Shown: positions 16,829 to 25,861, numbered from the stretch's first letter. The stretch is 64,000 nt of DNA from Streptomyces sp. NBC_00663 (GCF_036226885.1 NZ_CP109027.1:4030001-4094000), one strand, 5' to 3'. Program-made: numbers and translations. Notes: generated from the letters alone by a model not told the origin.

Positions 16829-17275
16829 TCAGCGTCGTCTGTGAACCAGGCGCCCGGCGCAGACCGTTGCGATGCACTCGCCGTTCTCGGCAAAGACCGC
16901 CAAGTCCGCGCGGCCGGCCTCCCTGAGCGGTGTCGCCTGGGCGCGCGGGACCATCAGTACGTCGTTCCGCTCGGCCGCCGCGCGGAGTTCGGGCGTATCG
17001 GCGTACTCCGTCAGGATCGTCGTCGCGCCCGACTTCAGTACGGCGTGGATGACCTCGCGCGGGCTCGGGGCCTCCGGAAGCGGGCTCACGAAATTGCGGG
17101 CGGGGCCGAGGACGCCCGGCCAGACCCGGACGCGGGCATCCGGAAACCGCTCGCGCAGCTCGTCCAGCGCGCCCAGGGCGGCGATACGGTCCCGGTCCAC
17201 CAGGACGGCGCCGCCCTTGATCGGCTCAGAGGTCCACGTGTACCGCACCTCGCCGGCCGCATGCAGCGTGCGCAC
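16829..17275 (-). CDS. Amidohydrolase composite-domain fragment-like protein, coupled to mqnC
   Basis: The 148-residue protein resembles the N-terminal composite domain and linker of metal-dependent amidohydrolases such as imidazolonepropionase (GGAVLVDRDRIAALGALDEL, then a VWPGVLGPA turn where a full enzyme would have its PGxxDxHxH motif). No metal-binding HxH is present, so it is probably not a hydrolase itself. Its GTG start shares one base with the mqnC stop (TAGTG), which indicates coupled translation. Most of the C-terminal half (ADLAVFAENGECIATVCAGRLV) fits the closing strand of the same composite domain. It may be a maintained regulator or an old truncation. Confidence 0.65.
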   Translation of the reverse strand: MRTLHAAGEVRYTWTSEPIKGGAVLVDRDRIAALGALDELRERFPDARVRVWPGVLGPARNFVSPLPEAPSPREVIHAVLKSGATTILTEYADTPELRAAAERNDVLMVPRAQATPLREAGRADLAVFAENGECIATVCAGRLVHRRR

Positions 17276-18474
17276 TAGTTGGAGGTGAGGATCTTCAGCT
17301 CAGGGTGAGCCGTGCCGCCCTCGATCGCCGTGGACGAGATGTGGGACTGGACGCGCACGTCGACCGGGTCGTTCGCCGGGTCGTCGTGGACGACGAGGTG
17401 CTCGTACGTCGTGGCGCGCTGGGCCGGGGTGCGGCCCGCCGTGCGGATCATGTCGATCATTTCCTGGAGGTTGGAGCGGTGCTTGGCACCGGCCGCCGAG
17501 ACGACGTTCTCCTCCAGCATCACCGAGCCGAGGTCGTCCGCGCCGTAGTGCAGCGTCAGCTGGCCCGCGTCCTGACCGGTGGTCAGCCAGGAGCCCTGGA
17601 TGTGGGCGATGTTGTCCATGAAGAGCCGGGAGATCGCGATCATCCGCAGGTACTCGAAGATCGTGGCCTGCGTGCGGCCCTTCAGATGGTTGTTCATCGG
17701 CTGGTAGAGGTACGGGATGAAGGCCCGGAAGCCCCCGGTCCGGTCCTGTACGTCACGGATCATCCGCAGGTGCTCGATGCGCTCGGCGTTGGTCTCGCCC
17801 GTGCCCATGAGCATGGTGGAGGTGGATTCGACGCCCAACCGGTGCGCCGTCTCCATGATCTCCAGCCAGCGCTCACCGCTCTCCTTCAGCGGCGCGATGG
17901 CCTTGCGCGGACGCTCGGGGAGCAGCTCCGCACCGGCGCCCGCGAAGGAGTCGAGGCCGGCGGCGTGGATCCGCTGGATGGCCTCCTCCACACTGACCTT
18001 GGAGATGCGGGCCATGTGCTCGACCTCGCTCGCCCCCAGGCTGTGGATGACGAGCTGCGGGTACGCCTGCTTGATGGCGGCGAAGTGCTTCTCGTAGTAC
18101 TCCACGCCGTAGTCCGGGTGGTGCCCGCCCTGGAACATGATCTGCGTGCCACCGAGTTCGACGGTCTCGGCACAGCGCCGCAGGATGTCGTCCAGGTCGC
18201 GCGTCCAGCCGTTCTTCGTGTCCTTCGGCGGCGCGTAGAAGGCGCAGAACTTGCACGCCGTGACGCACACGTTCGTGTAGTTGATGTTCCGCTCGATGAT
18301 GTACGTCGCGATGTGCTCCGTGCCCGCGTACCGACGGCGTCGTACCGCGTCGGCGGCGGAGCCCAGCACGTGCAGCGGGGCGTCACGGTAGAGGTCGAGC
18401 GCCTCTTCAGGGGTGATCCGCCCACCGGCGGCGGCGCGGTCGAGGACGGACTGAAGGTCGGCCTTCTCGGTCAC
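17275..18474 (-). CDS. mqnC: Cyclic dehypoxanthinyl futalosine synthase (radical SAM)
   Basis: MqnC cyclises dehypoxanthine futalosine in the alternative menaquinone pathway used by Streptomyces. The radical SAM cluster motif CVTACKFCAFY (CxxxCxxC) lies near residue 70, with the preceding NINYTNV segment of the MqnC/MqnE/CofH group. The later motifs LGGTQIMFQGGHHPDYG and PYLYQPMNN support MqnC rather than MqnE. The GTG at 18474 has AAAGGGA upstream and gives 399 residues. It is followed without spacing by the amidohydrolase-like gene. Confidence 0.93.
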   Translation of the reverse strand: MTEKADLQSVLDRAAAGGRITPEEALDLYRDAPLHVLGSAADAVRRRRYAGTEHIATYIIERNINYTNVCVTACKFCAFYAPPKDTKNGWTRDLDDILRRCAETVELGGTQIMFQGGHHPDYGVEYYEKHFAAIKQAYPQLVIHSLGASEVEHMARISKVSVEEAIQRIHAAGLDSFAGAGAELLPERPRKAIAPLKESGERWLEIMETAHRLGVESTSTMLMGTGETNAERIEHLRMIRDVQDRTGGFRAFIPYLYQPMNNHLKGRTQATIFEYLRMIAISRLFMDNIAHIQGSWLTTGQDAGQLTLHYGADDLGSVMLEENVVSAAGAKHRSNLQEMIDMIRTAGRTPAQRATTYEHLVVHDDPANDPVDVRVQSHISSTAIEGGTAHPELKILTSN

Positions 18475-18564
18475 CGGAGCGTCCCTTTCGTCAAGGGTTG
18501 TGGACGGAAGCATCCATGTGCACGGACTCGGCCAGCCTACGCCAGGCACTCTTCCGGACCGACG

Positions 18565-19290
18565 TCAGGCCGCGTACGCCCCGATCAGTACGCCCAGGAA
18601 GGCTCCCATGATCAGGAACGGGCCGAACGCGATCGCCGTCTTCCGGCCCGCCTTGCGTACGACGATCAGCGCACCGCCGTACAGCGCCCCCAGCAGGAAC
18701 CCGGCGAAGGTGCCGAGCATGACCGTCGGCCAGCCGTACCAGCCCAGCACCGCGCCCACCCCGAGCGCCAGCTTCACATCGCCGAAGCCCATGCCGGCCG
18801 GGTTGATGAGGAAGAGGACGAAGTAGCCGCCGCCGAGGGCGAGGGCGCCGAGGGCGGCGTGCGGCCAGTCGCCGGTGTGCTCGGGGACGAGGGACAGCGC
18901 GCCGAGCAGCACGAGCGCGGCGGCCGCGAAGGGGAGGGTGAGCGGGTCGGGGAGGCGCTGCACCTTCAGGTCCACGACCGCCAGCAGTACGCCGACCGGT
19001 GCGAGCAGCAGCCAGACGCCGATCTCGGGCCGGGTGCCGGTGGCGGCGGCGAGGGCGGCGCAGACGAGGGCGGTGACGAGGGAGAGAAGGGTGGCGGGGG
19101 GACCGTAGGACTGGGGACAGAGGCCGCACCGGCCGCGGCCGAGCCACCCCCGTACCGGATGACCATCGGGGCACGCTTCCCGCCACGGCTCCCCCGCGGG
19201 GGCCGAGAACCGGTAGGCGGCTCTCGGCAGCAGCGCGCCCGCCGCCGCGCCCCACAGCGCGGCGGCCGCCACGAGGAGCCAGCTGCTCAT
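18565..19290 (-). CDS. Prepilin peptidase (A24 family)
   Basis: This 241-residue multi-pass membrane protease should cleave type IV prepilin leaders. Both catalytic aspartate motifs are seen: VVDLKVQRLPD and the GMGFGDVKLALG loop. Four cysteines in the N-terminal cytoplasmic part (CPDGH...CGLCPQ) resemble the zinc site of full-length prepilin peptidases, though reduced. The ATG at 19290 overlaps the stop of the upstream LysM/BTAD gene as ATGA. The likely substrates are the Flp and TadE-type pilins encoded at 38129-39805. Confidence 0.9.
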   Translation of the reverse strand: MSSWLLVAAAALWGAAAGALLPRAAYRFSAPAGEPWREACPDGHPVRGWLGRGRCGLCPQSYGPPATLLSLVTALVCAALAAATGTRPEIGVWLLLAPVGVLLAVVDLKVQRLPDPLTLPFAAAALVLLGALSLVPEHTGDWPHAALGALALGGGYFVLFLINPAGMGFGDVKLALGVGAVLGWYGWPTVMLGTFAGFLLGALYGGALIVVRKAGRKTAIAFGPFLIMGAFLGVLIGAYAA

Positions 19291-22250
19291 CCCACGGCCG
19301 CGACGCCGTCGCGCCACGTCGGCAGGAGCTCGTCGAGCAGCGCCTCCGTGCGCGGCGGCAGGCCGCGGGCGCCGCTGCGGGAGATGAGGTCGGCGGCGAG
19401 GGCCTGGAGGCGGGCGGTGTCGCCGGTGGCGTGGGTGGCGCGGAGCAGTTCGTGCCAGAGGCGCTCGTCGCCGGGGGCGGAGTTGAGGGCCGCGTTCAGG
19501 GCCTCGATGGCCTTCTCCGCGCGGTCCTTGACCAGGTGGAACTCGGAGAGCGCGAGGCCGATGTCGGCGACGAGCAGCGGGAGTTGGGCGTCGATGATCT
19601 CGTGGGTGAGCCAGCGGTAGCGGCCCTCGGGCCGGTCGGCGAGGAGCGGCCCGCGGACCAGCACCAGCGCGTCGGTGAGCAGCCGGCCGCGCACGGCACG
19701 GCTGTCGACGCCGCGGCCCTGCGTGGCCTCGTGGTAGAGCGAGCGCAGCACATCGAGGTCGGAGACGACGGACTTGGCGAGCGTGAGCCGCCCGGTGGAG
19801 TCGGTCTTGAGGCGCGGAGTGCCGTCGGGGTCGGTGCCGAGCCAGGCGCGCAGCCGGTCGAGCAGGGCCTCGCGGACGTCGTCCGTGACCCCGCGCGGCC
19901 ACAGCGCCGAGGACAGCACGCGCGGGTGGACGCCCTCGCGGTGCAGGAGCAGCAGGGCGAGCGCCTCATGGAGGAGGGCGCTCCGCTCGCCGTCGGGGGT
20001 GTCGAGGCCGATGATCTCGTACGGCCCGACGAGCCGCGCGTAGACGGCAGGACGGCCCTGCTCGCTGATGTCGACGAGGAACGGCGGCGCGGTGGCCGGT
20101 CCCTGCGGTTCGCGCTCCGGGTCGGACTCGACGAACAGCTCGACGACCGCGCGCTGCAACGGCACGGGCAGCAGCTGGGCGTCGAGTTCGAGGCCGAGCA
20201 GCGGGGCGAGCAGCTTGCCCTCGCCGGTGATCTCCATCTCCCAGGCGGCGCCGGGCAGATCGCCGCTGTCGGTGCCGACGAGGTAGCCGATGCCGAGACG
20301 GCTGGCGTCGGCGGCGAGTTCGGCGAGCTTCATCGCGTCGTCGGCGGAGGGCTCGGCGGCGAGGAGGACGAGGTGCGGGGCCCAACGGGTGTGCTGGGCG
20401 GGCCCGGTGCGCCCGGTCAGGACCGAGTCATGACCCGCGGCGCCGAGGGCCCCGCGCCGCTGCCGCGTCTCGGCCTCCATGGTCTCGACGAGGTCGTCGA
20501 TGCCGTCGATGTGCCGCAGCCGGTTGGGGGCGAGCGGTGTGAGGTCCTCGCCGAAGCCGACGAGGGTGATGGTCATGCGGTCCGACCAGCCGTTGGTGGC
20601 GAGTTCGGCGGCGACGGAGGCGAAGACGGCGGCCCGGTCGGCCTCGGGGCCGGAGAGGGACACGATGCCGGGCACGGACTCCAGGTTCAGGAGCAGCCGG
20701 GAATCGTCCATGGTGCCGAGGCTGACCAGACCCGGGTACGGGGCGGCGGCGTCGACGTCCTCGTACCGCTCGGCGTCGCTGCGCGCGAGCATCCAGAACG
20801 TCTGGTCCTGCCCGAGCTGCCAGGGCGCGGGCGGGTTGCCGGACGGCTGGGCGAGCTGGAGGTGAAGGTCACCGTTGCCGCCGAGCCAGGCCGCGTACGC
20901 GGTGGGCAGCGGGCGCGACTCGGCACCGAGGGACGCGGCGAGGCCGCGCAGGGAGCGGTCGAGCAGTCGTACGCCTTCGGGGTCGGCGCCCACGAGCAGG
21001 GCGTCCTGCGCGTCGGCGGCGTCCCCGGTCGGCGTGGGCGGCTCCATGCCGCGCCGCCCGCCGACCGCACCGAACGCCGACTGCCACAGGGCCTGACGGC
21101 GACGCCGGCCGAGGGCGCCGAGGAGACCGGCGGCGAGGAGGGGGGCGCCGATGAGGGCCGTGGGGAGGCCGAAAGAGGATTCTTCTGTGGCAGCGGTGGC
21201 GTGCTGCTGCTGGTGGCTGGGCTGCTGGTCGGGGGCGGGCCGCTGTTCGGGGAGGGAGACCTGGGAGGCGCCGCCTTGCTGGCCTCCACCCTGCGCGTGG
21301 CCGCCGCCTTGGGCGTGGTCGCCGGTCTGGCCGTAGTCGTGGACCTGCTGCTGTGCGGCGGAGCCACCGGCCTCCGCGGGCATCTCCACGAGGTCACCGC
21401 CCCGCGCGTCACCCGGCATCTCCATGATCCAGCCGGGCCGGATGAGGCTGGCCTCGGACAGCTTGGAGCCGTCGGGCTGTACGCGGTCCTTGTTGAGCTC
21501 GAAGATCTCCTTGTACCGGCGCCCGTCGCCGAGGTGGCGCTCGGCGATCTCCCAGAGGGAGTCGTGGTGCCGGCCCTCGGGCGGCTGGATCCGGTAGTAC
21601 TTCGTGTCGTCGGACTTGGCCGTGCTGCCGCCCTGCGCGTCCGCGTGGGAGGCGGCCTGGGAGGCCTGTTCGGCGAGGGCGGCGGCGGTGCTGGCCGCCT
21701 GCTCCTGCTGCTGGGCGAAGAGGCCCGGGGTCTGCTGGGCGGCGGCGACGGTACCGCGCTGGTTCCCGTCGAGGCTGTGCTGCCCGATCTGCGACAGCCC
21801 CGGCGTGAGGCTGGCGGCCGTGGCACCGACCAGCAGCAGCGCGGCGACGAGCTGCCGGGCGAGGATCTGACTGGGCCCGGCGCCGGGAACGCGCCCCGGC
21901 ACCCCCACCCCGGAGACGGCGGCCTTTATCTCCACGAGCACACAGGCGGTGAACTGCGCCCAGGCCAGCCACACGATGACGGTGAGAATGTGGAGGAAGG
22001 TGCCGGTGGTGATCGGCTGCTGGAGCCACTCCACCTTCGGCATCCCGCTCGGCAACGGCCACCCGACCGTCATGGCGAGCGCTCCGGGCACCCCGACCAC
22101 CAGCACGGCGAGCGCGACGAACGCGAAGAACGCCTTGACGAAGTCCCCGAACGTCCGTCGCCGGATCCGCACGGGCTGGGGGGTGCGGTTGCGGGGCGTG
22201 CTCGCAGGCGTGGCGCTTCCCGTCGAGCTTGAACTGCGGCGTCGCGGCAT
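19287..22250 (-). CDS. Large membrane protein with LysM and BTAD-like domains
   Basis: This 987-residue protein has an Arg-rich N-terminus, about three membrane helices (residues 40-160), and a LysM-like segment (YYRIQPPEGRHHDSLWEIAERHLGDG, near residue 218). A long Gln/Gly/His-rich linker, another membrane helix (about 370-390) and a large soluble part follow. The C-terminal 250 residues resemble a bacterial transcriptional activator domain (LLHREGVHPRVLSSALWPRG, then helical repeats ending GARGLPPRTEALLDELLPTW). No N-terminal DNA-binding part is seen. Coupling to a prepilin peptidase suggests a role in Tad pilus assembly or its control. I do not know a studied homologue. Confidence 0.8.
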   Translation of the reverse strand: MPRRRSSSSTGSATPASTPRNRTPQPVRIRRRTFGDFVKAFFAFVALAVLVVGVPGALAMTVGWPLPSGMPKVEWLQQPITTGTFLHILTVIVWLAWAQFTACVLVEIKAAVSGVGVPGRVPGAGPSQILARQLVAALLLVGATAASLTPGLSQIGQHSLDGNQRGTVAAAQQTPGLFAQQQEQAASTAAALAEQASQAASHADAQGGSTAKSDDTKYYRIQPPEGRHHDSLWEIAERHLGDGRRYKEIFELNKDRVQPDGSKLSEASLIRPGWIMEMPGDARGGDLVEMPAEAGGSAAQQQVHDYGQTGDHAQGGGHAQGGGQQGGASQVSLPEQRPAPDQQPSHQQQHATAATEESSFGLPTALIGAPLLAAGLLGALGRRRRQALWQSAFGAVGGRRGMEPPTPTGDAADAQDALLVGADPEGVRLLDRSLRGLAASLGAESRPLPTAYAAWLGGNGDLHLQLAQPSGNPPAPWQLGQDQTFWMLARSDAERYEDVDAAAPYPGLVSLGTMDDSRLLLNLESVPGIVSLSGPEADRAAVFASVAAELATNGWSDRMTITLVGFGEDLTPLAPNRLRHIDGIDDLVETMEAETRQRRGALGAAGHDSVLTGRTGPAQHTRWAPHLVLLAAEPSADDAMKLAELAADASRLGIGYLVGTDSGDLPGAAWEMEITGEGKLLAPLLGLELDAQLLPVPLQRAVVELFVESDPEREPQGPATAPPFLVDISEQGRPAVYARLVGPYEIIGLDTPDGERSALLHEALALLLLHREGVHPRVLSSALWPRGVTDDVREALLDRLRAWLGTDPDGTPRLKTDSTGRLTLAKSVVSDLDVLRSLYHEATQGRGVDSRAVRGRLLTDALVLVRGPLLADRPEGRYRWLTHEIIDAQLPLLVADIGLALSEFHLVKDRAEKAIEALNAALNSAPGDERLWHELLRATHATGDTARLQALAADLISRSGARGLPPRTEALLDELLPTWRDGVAAVG

Positions 22251-22595
22251 GGCGGGTGTCCTGGGTGGTGTGTGTGGTGAAGGTGCGGTGGGCGCACTGG
22301 GTGCACTGGGCGCAGTGAGAGGTGTACTGAGCCTACAGAGATCTTATGTACGGCGTCGAAGAGCGGTCAGCCCCTGTGGACAACCTCCCTCTCCACCCCC
22401 GCTCACTTCCTCACGACCTGCCGGACAGGCCGGAGTTGCCCCACTTTCGACCGTGGTTCACTTGCACCCTTCGCAACTGCCACGCCACACTCTCACGTTC
22501 CCCACACAATCCCCAATGACCCGTCATGGGCGCATTACCCGCCCCTGATAGCGTCGTTCCCCGTTGCAATCGCCAATCCTCGGGGGAGATCCATC
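22251..22595. promoter_or_regulatory. Divergent promoter region with tandem 9-bp units
   Basis: The gap separates the LysM/BTAD gene from the lipoprotein gene. Three consecutive 9-bp units, GCGCACTGG, GTGCACTGG and GCGCAGTGA, run from 22292 to 22318, just upstream of the minus-strand start. An AT-richer segment (AGAGATCTTATGTA, near 22339) follows. The units could be an activator or repressor binding array. Nothing else is recognised. Confidence 0.4.
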
Positions 22596-23264
22596 GTGGC
22601 CCGCCGCACCCTGCCCGTCACCGCCGCCGCGTTCGCCATGTCGGCGGCACTTCTGCTCTCCGCGTGCGGCGGGGGCGACGACACGTCGTCGGACGACATC
22701 AAGGGGGCGGACACGGGGTCGGGGAGGCCGTCGGCTTCGGCTTCCGCGTCGGCATCGCCCGCGGCGGACAGACCGGACGTGAGTCTCCCCAAGGACCTGG
22801 AGCTGGTCTTCGACTTCGAGACGCCCTCGGACGCGGACAACGCGGCGGCTCTCGCGGACGCGGCGAACTACATCCGTGCGCTCAACCACGGCATCACCGA
22901 GCAGGATCCCTCCGACCCCGCCTACCAGTACTACTCCGCCGGGGACGCGGCCCGATACGCGAACACCCAGATCAAGGAGTACGTGAAGGGCGGTTGGACG
23001 CTCACCGGCAAGGACCGCTACTACCGGGCGGAGACCAGCGCCGCCGGCGAGTCCAAGTCGGTGAAGCTCGTCCGCGTCGCGTTCTGCGAGGACCAGACCA
23101 AGGTCTACGGCAAGGAAGTGAAGAGCGGGAAGGTCCTCTCGACCGAGGCAGGTCCGGAGAACTACCTCAAGTTCAGCATCGTGATGGCTTCGGCGAAGAG
23201 CTCCCCGGTCTGGCGTGCCCAGCAGATCACGGTCAAGGAGAAGGCGACGGAATGCGAGGAGTGA
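22596..23264 (+). CDS. Lipoprotein, first of a paralogous lipoprotein/secreted pair
   Basis: The 222-residue product begins at a GTG with GGGGGAG eight bases upstream. The signal peptide ends in LLLSAC followed by GGGDD, so the protein is a probable lipoprotein. A Ser/Ala-rich spacer precedes VSLPKDLELVFDFETPSDADN, and the rest is an alpha/beta domain with one pair of cysteines (AFCEDQ and ATECEE). The protein closely resembles the product of 54348-55019: both share SLPKD-x-(E/N)LVFD, DAANY/FIRA and GGWT-(L/A)TG-(K/T). The function is unknown. The next gene overlaps it at the stop. Confidence 0.85.
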   Translation: MARRTLPVTAAAFAMSAALLLSACGGGDDTSSDDIKGADTGSGRPSASASASASPAADRPDVSLPKDLELVFDFETPSDADNAAALADAANYIRALNHGITEQDPSDPAYQYYSAGDAARYANTQIKEYVKGGWTLTGKDRYYRAETSAAGESKSVKLVRVAFCEDQTKVYGKEVKSGKVLSTEAGPENYLKFSIVMASAKSSPVWRAQQITVKEKATECEE

Positions 23265-24322
23265 TCTCATTGCGTCGAGCGAAGTGGATCCTGCCCCTCG
23301 CCACGGGAGCCCTCCTCTGGACCGCGGGCACCGCCTACGCCGCCAAGCCGGTCCCCGGCGGACACGACACCACGCAGGGCGGCGCCGACGGCAAGACCCT
23401 GCTGGCCTCCGCCAGTCAGTCCCGGATCAAGGTCACCCAGGTCAGCGGCCCCACGAGCGGCAAGCGCGGTCCGGTCTCCTCGGTCGACGTCAACTGGAAG
23501 CCACCGGCCTGCTGGTACGAGCCGGTCTTCACACCCGCGTCGCTGAAGGACTTCTCGGAGAACACCGGTGTAGGGGACGTCGGCATCCACGAGTACTGGG
23601 CCGGTAAGGGACTCTGGACGGACTACTACCGGGACAAGAAGTCCACGATCAACTACTTCGAGGACGGGAAGACGGTCGAGGGCTACAAGAACTACAACCT
23701 CGGCCAGGACGGCTACTTCTGGCGCAGCGTGGCCCCGGACATCTCCGACCCGGACTCCTGGGACTGCTCCCGCATCATGTTCTGGCAGCCTGCGGGCCAG
23801 ATCCCGAAGATCGCCCACGCGCCGACTCCCGAGACGCTGGCGAACTACGCCTACGACAAGGTAGAGGTACCCGACACCGAGATCGAGCTGAAGCCAACCA
23901 CCAAATCCACAGTGAACCTGCCGACTTGGGTCTGGCTGGACAAAGGCACCTTCCAGGAGGTCAAGGTCCGCGCCGAGCTCCCGGACACGGGTCTGTGGGC
24001 GGAGACGACGGCCAAACCGGTCGCGCTGCACCTGGACCCGGGCACGGAGGACGCGCAGACGTTCCCCGCCTCGGGTGACTGCGAGATCAACGACGACGGC
24101 TCGATCGGCACCCCGTATTCCACGGGCGACGCCGACAAGACCCCGCCCTGCGGCATCCGCTACCTGAAGGCTACGAACGGCACGCCGTACCACCTCTCCG
24201 CGTCGGTGACCTGGCAGATCACGTGGGAGGGCTCCGGCGGCACGGGAGGCGACCTCCCCGACGGCACGTTCGAGACGACGCAGGACATGAACGTCCAGGA
24301 GATCCAGGCGATCAACCGCTGA
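23261..24322 (+). CDS. Secreted protein, second of the paralogous pair
   Basis: This 353-residue protein has a signal peptide ending near GTAYAA and a long exported domain. Features are NWKPPACWYEPVF near residue 80, a QDGYFW segment, LPTWVWLDKGTF, TTAKPVALHLDPGT and a C-terminal GDLPDGTFETTQDM. Several cysteine pairs fit an extracytoplasmic protein. The same blocks recur in the product of 55016-56101, so the lipoprotein-secreted pair has been duplicated as a unit. The GTG at 23261 overlaps the lipoprotein stop (GTGA); a TTG at 23270 has a better spaced GAGGAG. No characterised family is recognised. Confidence 0.82.
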   Translation: MISLRRAKWILPLATGALLWTAGTAYAAKPVPGGHDTTQGGADGKTLLASASQSRIKVTQVSGPTSGKRGPVSSVDVNWKPPACWYEPVFTPASLKDFSENTGVGDVGIHEYWAGKGLWTDYYRDKKSTINYFEDGKTVEGYKNYNLGQDGYFWRSVAPDISDPDSWDCSRIMFWQPAGQIPKIAHAPTPETLANYAYDKVEVPDTEIELKPTTKSTVNLPTWVWLDKGTFQEVKVRAELPDTGLWAETTAKPVALHLDPGTEDAQTFPASGDCEINDDGSIGTPYSTGDADKTPPCGIRYLKATNGTPYHLSASVTWQITWEGSGGTGGDLPDGTFETTQDMNVQEIQAINR

Positions 24323-24429
24323 CGCGCGGAGTCCGACTCCCCTAGGAGCGACGCTGGAAGAGAAGCGTGAGCGGGCACCTGGATTCGTCATGACACTCGC
24401 CGTGACCTGCCTCGCACCCAGCCACCGCA

Positions 24430-25335
24430 TCACACGGGGTCATCGGCGAACAGGTCCTCCGCCTGGCTCGCGTGGACAGCTCGCTGCGCCCACACCTCAA
24501 GCTGGTCCAGGTCGGAGCACGCTTCCACCCGGTCACGCACGGAGTCCGGGACCGCGATTCCGCGCCACTCGAGGATGTGCAGAGTCATCTCGGCACGATC
24601 CTCGATCCGGCCCTGCTCCCGCACCTTCTCGGCAACCTCGTGCCGGAAGAAGTAGTTCACCGGCATCATCAGCTCCTTCCAGATCTGCTTGGCCTGGGCA
24701 TCGACCAGGCATGACTCGACGAACTGCGCGATCATTCCCGCGCTGTCGCCGTCAGTGGTCTCCAGAGCCGCCGCCAGCGGTCCCAGTATGGCAGCGGCGC
24801 CCGGCCCCTTACCATGCGTCATCGCCGAGAACGCCGCGAGGAACACATCCCGCCGCGCCTCCTCCTCGCTGGTGATGAGCGGCACGTTCTCCGGGCTCAG
24901 CACGAGCGGCCGTACGGTGAGCGAATGCCAGCCGGGCAGCCCCAGCCGGATCGGCCGGGCAGCCCAACGGGCCGTGGACCTGCTCTGGGTGAGCACGATC
25001 AGGACCGGCTCCCAGCGGTACTTCGCGTACAGGTAGCTGAGGTAGTAGGCCCAGCTGCTCCGCTTGTCGTCGTCCCGCGCTCCCTGTGACTCGACGACCA
25101 GCAGGTACACCCCTTCATCTGTCTCCGCCCGCAGCAGCGTGTCCACACGTCGCTCGATCGGCTCGATCTCGGTGAGATCCGCGTTCAGGACAGCGAAGTC
25201 GCGCGGCTCGGGGATGGGGATGTGCAACACATGCTGAAGGGTCCGCGTGAAACCCGCCGGGTCCTTCTGACTGAACCGGTGCAACCCTTCCTTTCCATAC
25301 GACGTGATCAACGAGCTACGCCGCGACAAGGTCAC
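24430..25335 (-). CDS. Rpn/PD-(D/E)XK nuclease-like protein of unknown role
   Basis: About 301 residues. The central part (VDTLLRAETDEGVYLLVVESQGARDDD) looks like the catalytic core of PD-(D/E)XK transposase-like proteins: a D near residue 65 followed by VxSQ in place of ExK. The rest is helical, with SSWAYYLSYLYAKYRWEPVL and a C-terminal helical bundle. Streptomyces carry many such proteins, often in accessory regions. The GTG start at 25335 overlaps the upstream ATPase gene by 20 bases; a TTG at 25311 is another option, and neither has a clear ribosome binding site. DNA cleavage is not established. Confidence 0.65.
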   Translation of the reverse strand: MTLSRRSSLITSYGKEGLHRFSQKDPAGFTRTLQHVLHIPIPEPRDFAVLNADLTEIEPIERRVDTLLRAETDEGVYLLVVESQGARDDDKRSSWAYYLSYLYAKYRWEPVLIVLTQSRSTARWAARPIRLGLPGWHSLTVRPLVLSPENVPLITSEEEARRDVFLAAFSAMTHGKGPGAAAILGPLAAALETTDGDSAGMIAQFVESCLVDAQAKQIWKELMMPVNYFFRHEVAEKVREQGRIEDRAEMTLHILEWRGIAVPDSVRDRVEACSDLDQLEVWAQRAVHASQAEDLFADDPV

Positions 25336-25723
25336 ACCACACGTACTTGCCCCGGTGGCCGTTCCTGGCGAGCGGCTGCCATCCCCAGACGTCGGCGGAG
25401 GCACGGACGAGGGCGAGCCCACGCCCTGCCTCGGCGCCGAGGAGCTTGGCCAACTCCCCCGGCGGCTCAGGCGGTTCAGGGTCCGCGTCCCACGCCCCGA
25501 TCCGCAGCACGCCGCCCGCCCAGCTCACCCTCAGCGCCGCGGGGCCCTTCGTATGGCGTACGGCGTTGGAGACCAGCTCCGCCGCGAGCAGTTCGGCGGT
25601 GTCGACGAGGCGGATGAGGCCGTGCATGGTGAGGATGAGGCGGAGGGTGCGGCGGCAGACAGTGACCGCGCGGGGGTCGTGCGGGATGTAGAGGGAGTAC
25701 TCCCAAGGCTCGGTTTCGGGCAT
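25316..25723 (-). CDS. Anti-sigma-factor-like ATP-binding protein (HATPase_c)
   Basis: The 135-residue protein belongs to the RsbW/SpoIIAB-like histidine-kinase ATPase group that is common in Streptomyces. The N-box is LLAAELVSNAVRHT, and the G-boxes are in IGAWDADPEPP and AGRGLALVRASAD. ATG at 25723 with AGGAG ten bases upstream. It is divergent from a Scr1-type helix-turn-helix gene that is followed by a DUF397 gene, which is the usual composition of WhiJ/AbaA-like regulatory modules. A role as a partner of that regulator is likely by context. Confidence 0.85.
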   Translation of the reverse strand: MPETEPWEYSLYIPHDPRAVTVCRRTLRLILTMHGLIRLVDTAELLAAELVSNAVRHTKGPAALRVSWAGGVLRIGAWDADPEPPEPPGELAKLLGAEAGRGLALVRASADVWGWQPLARNGHRGKYVWCDLVAA

Positions 25724-25861
25724 GGCAGCTGAACTCCTGTCGGGGGTTGAGGGGTTGTGGCTCGGTCCGGTGGCAGTGCCGCAGCCGTCGTGGCAGGACG
25801 GAGTGGTGCGCTTCCGGGGGCCCGGCGTTCCGCAACGTGTGCGTCGCGTCACTGACAGTAG

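Noticed and set aside
19431..22232. A 933-codon plus-strand frame opposite the LysM/BTAD gene
   Set aside because: Antisense shadow with repetitive Gly/Glu/Arg content and no ribosome binding site.
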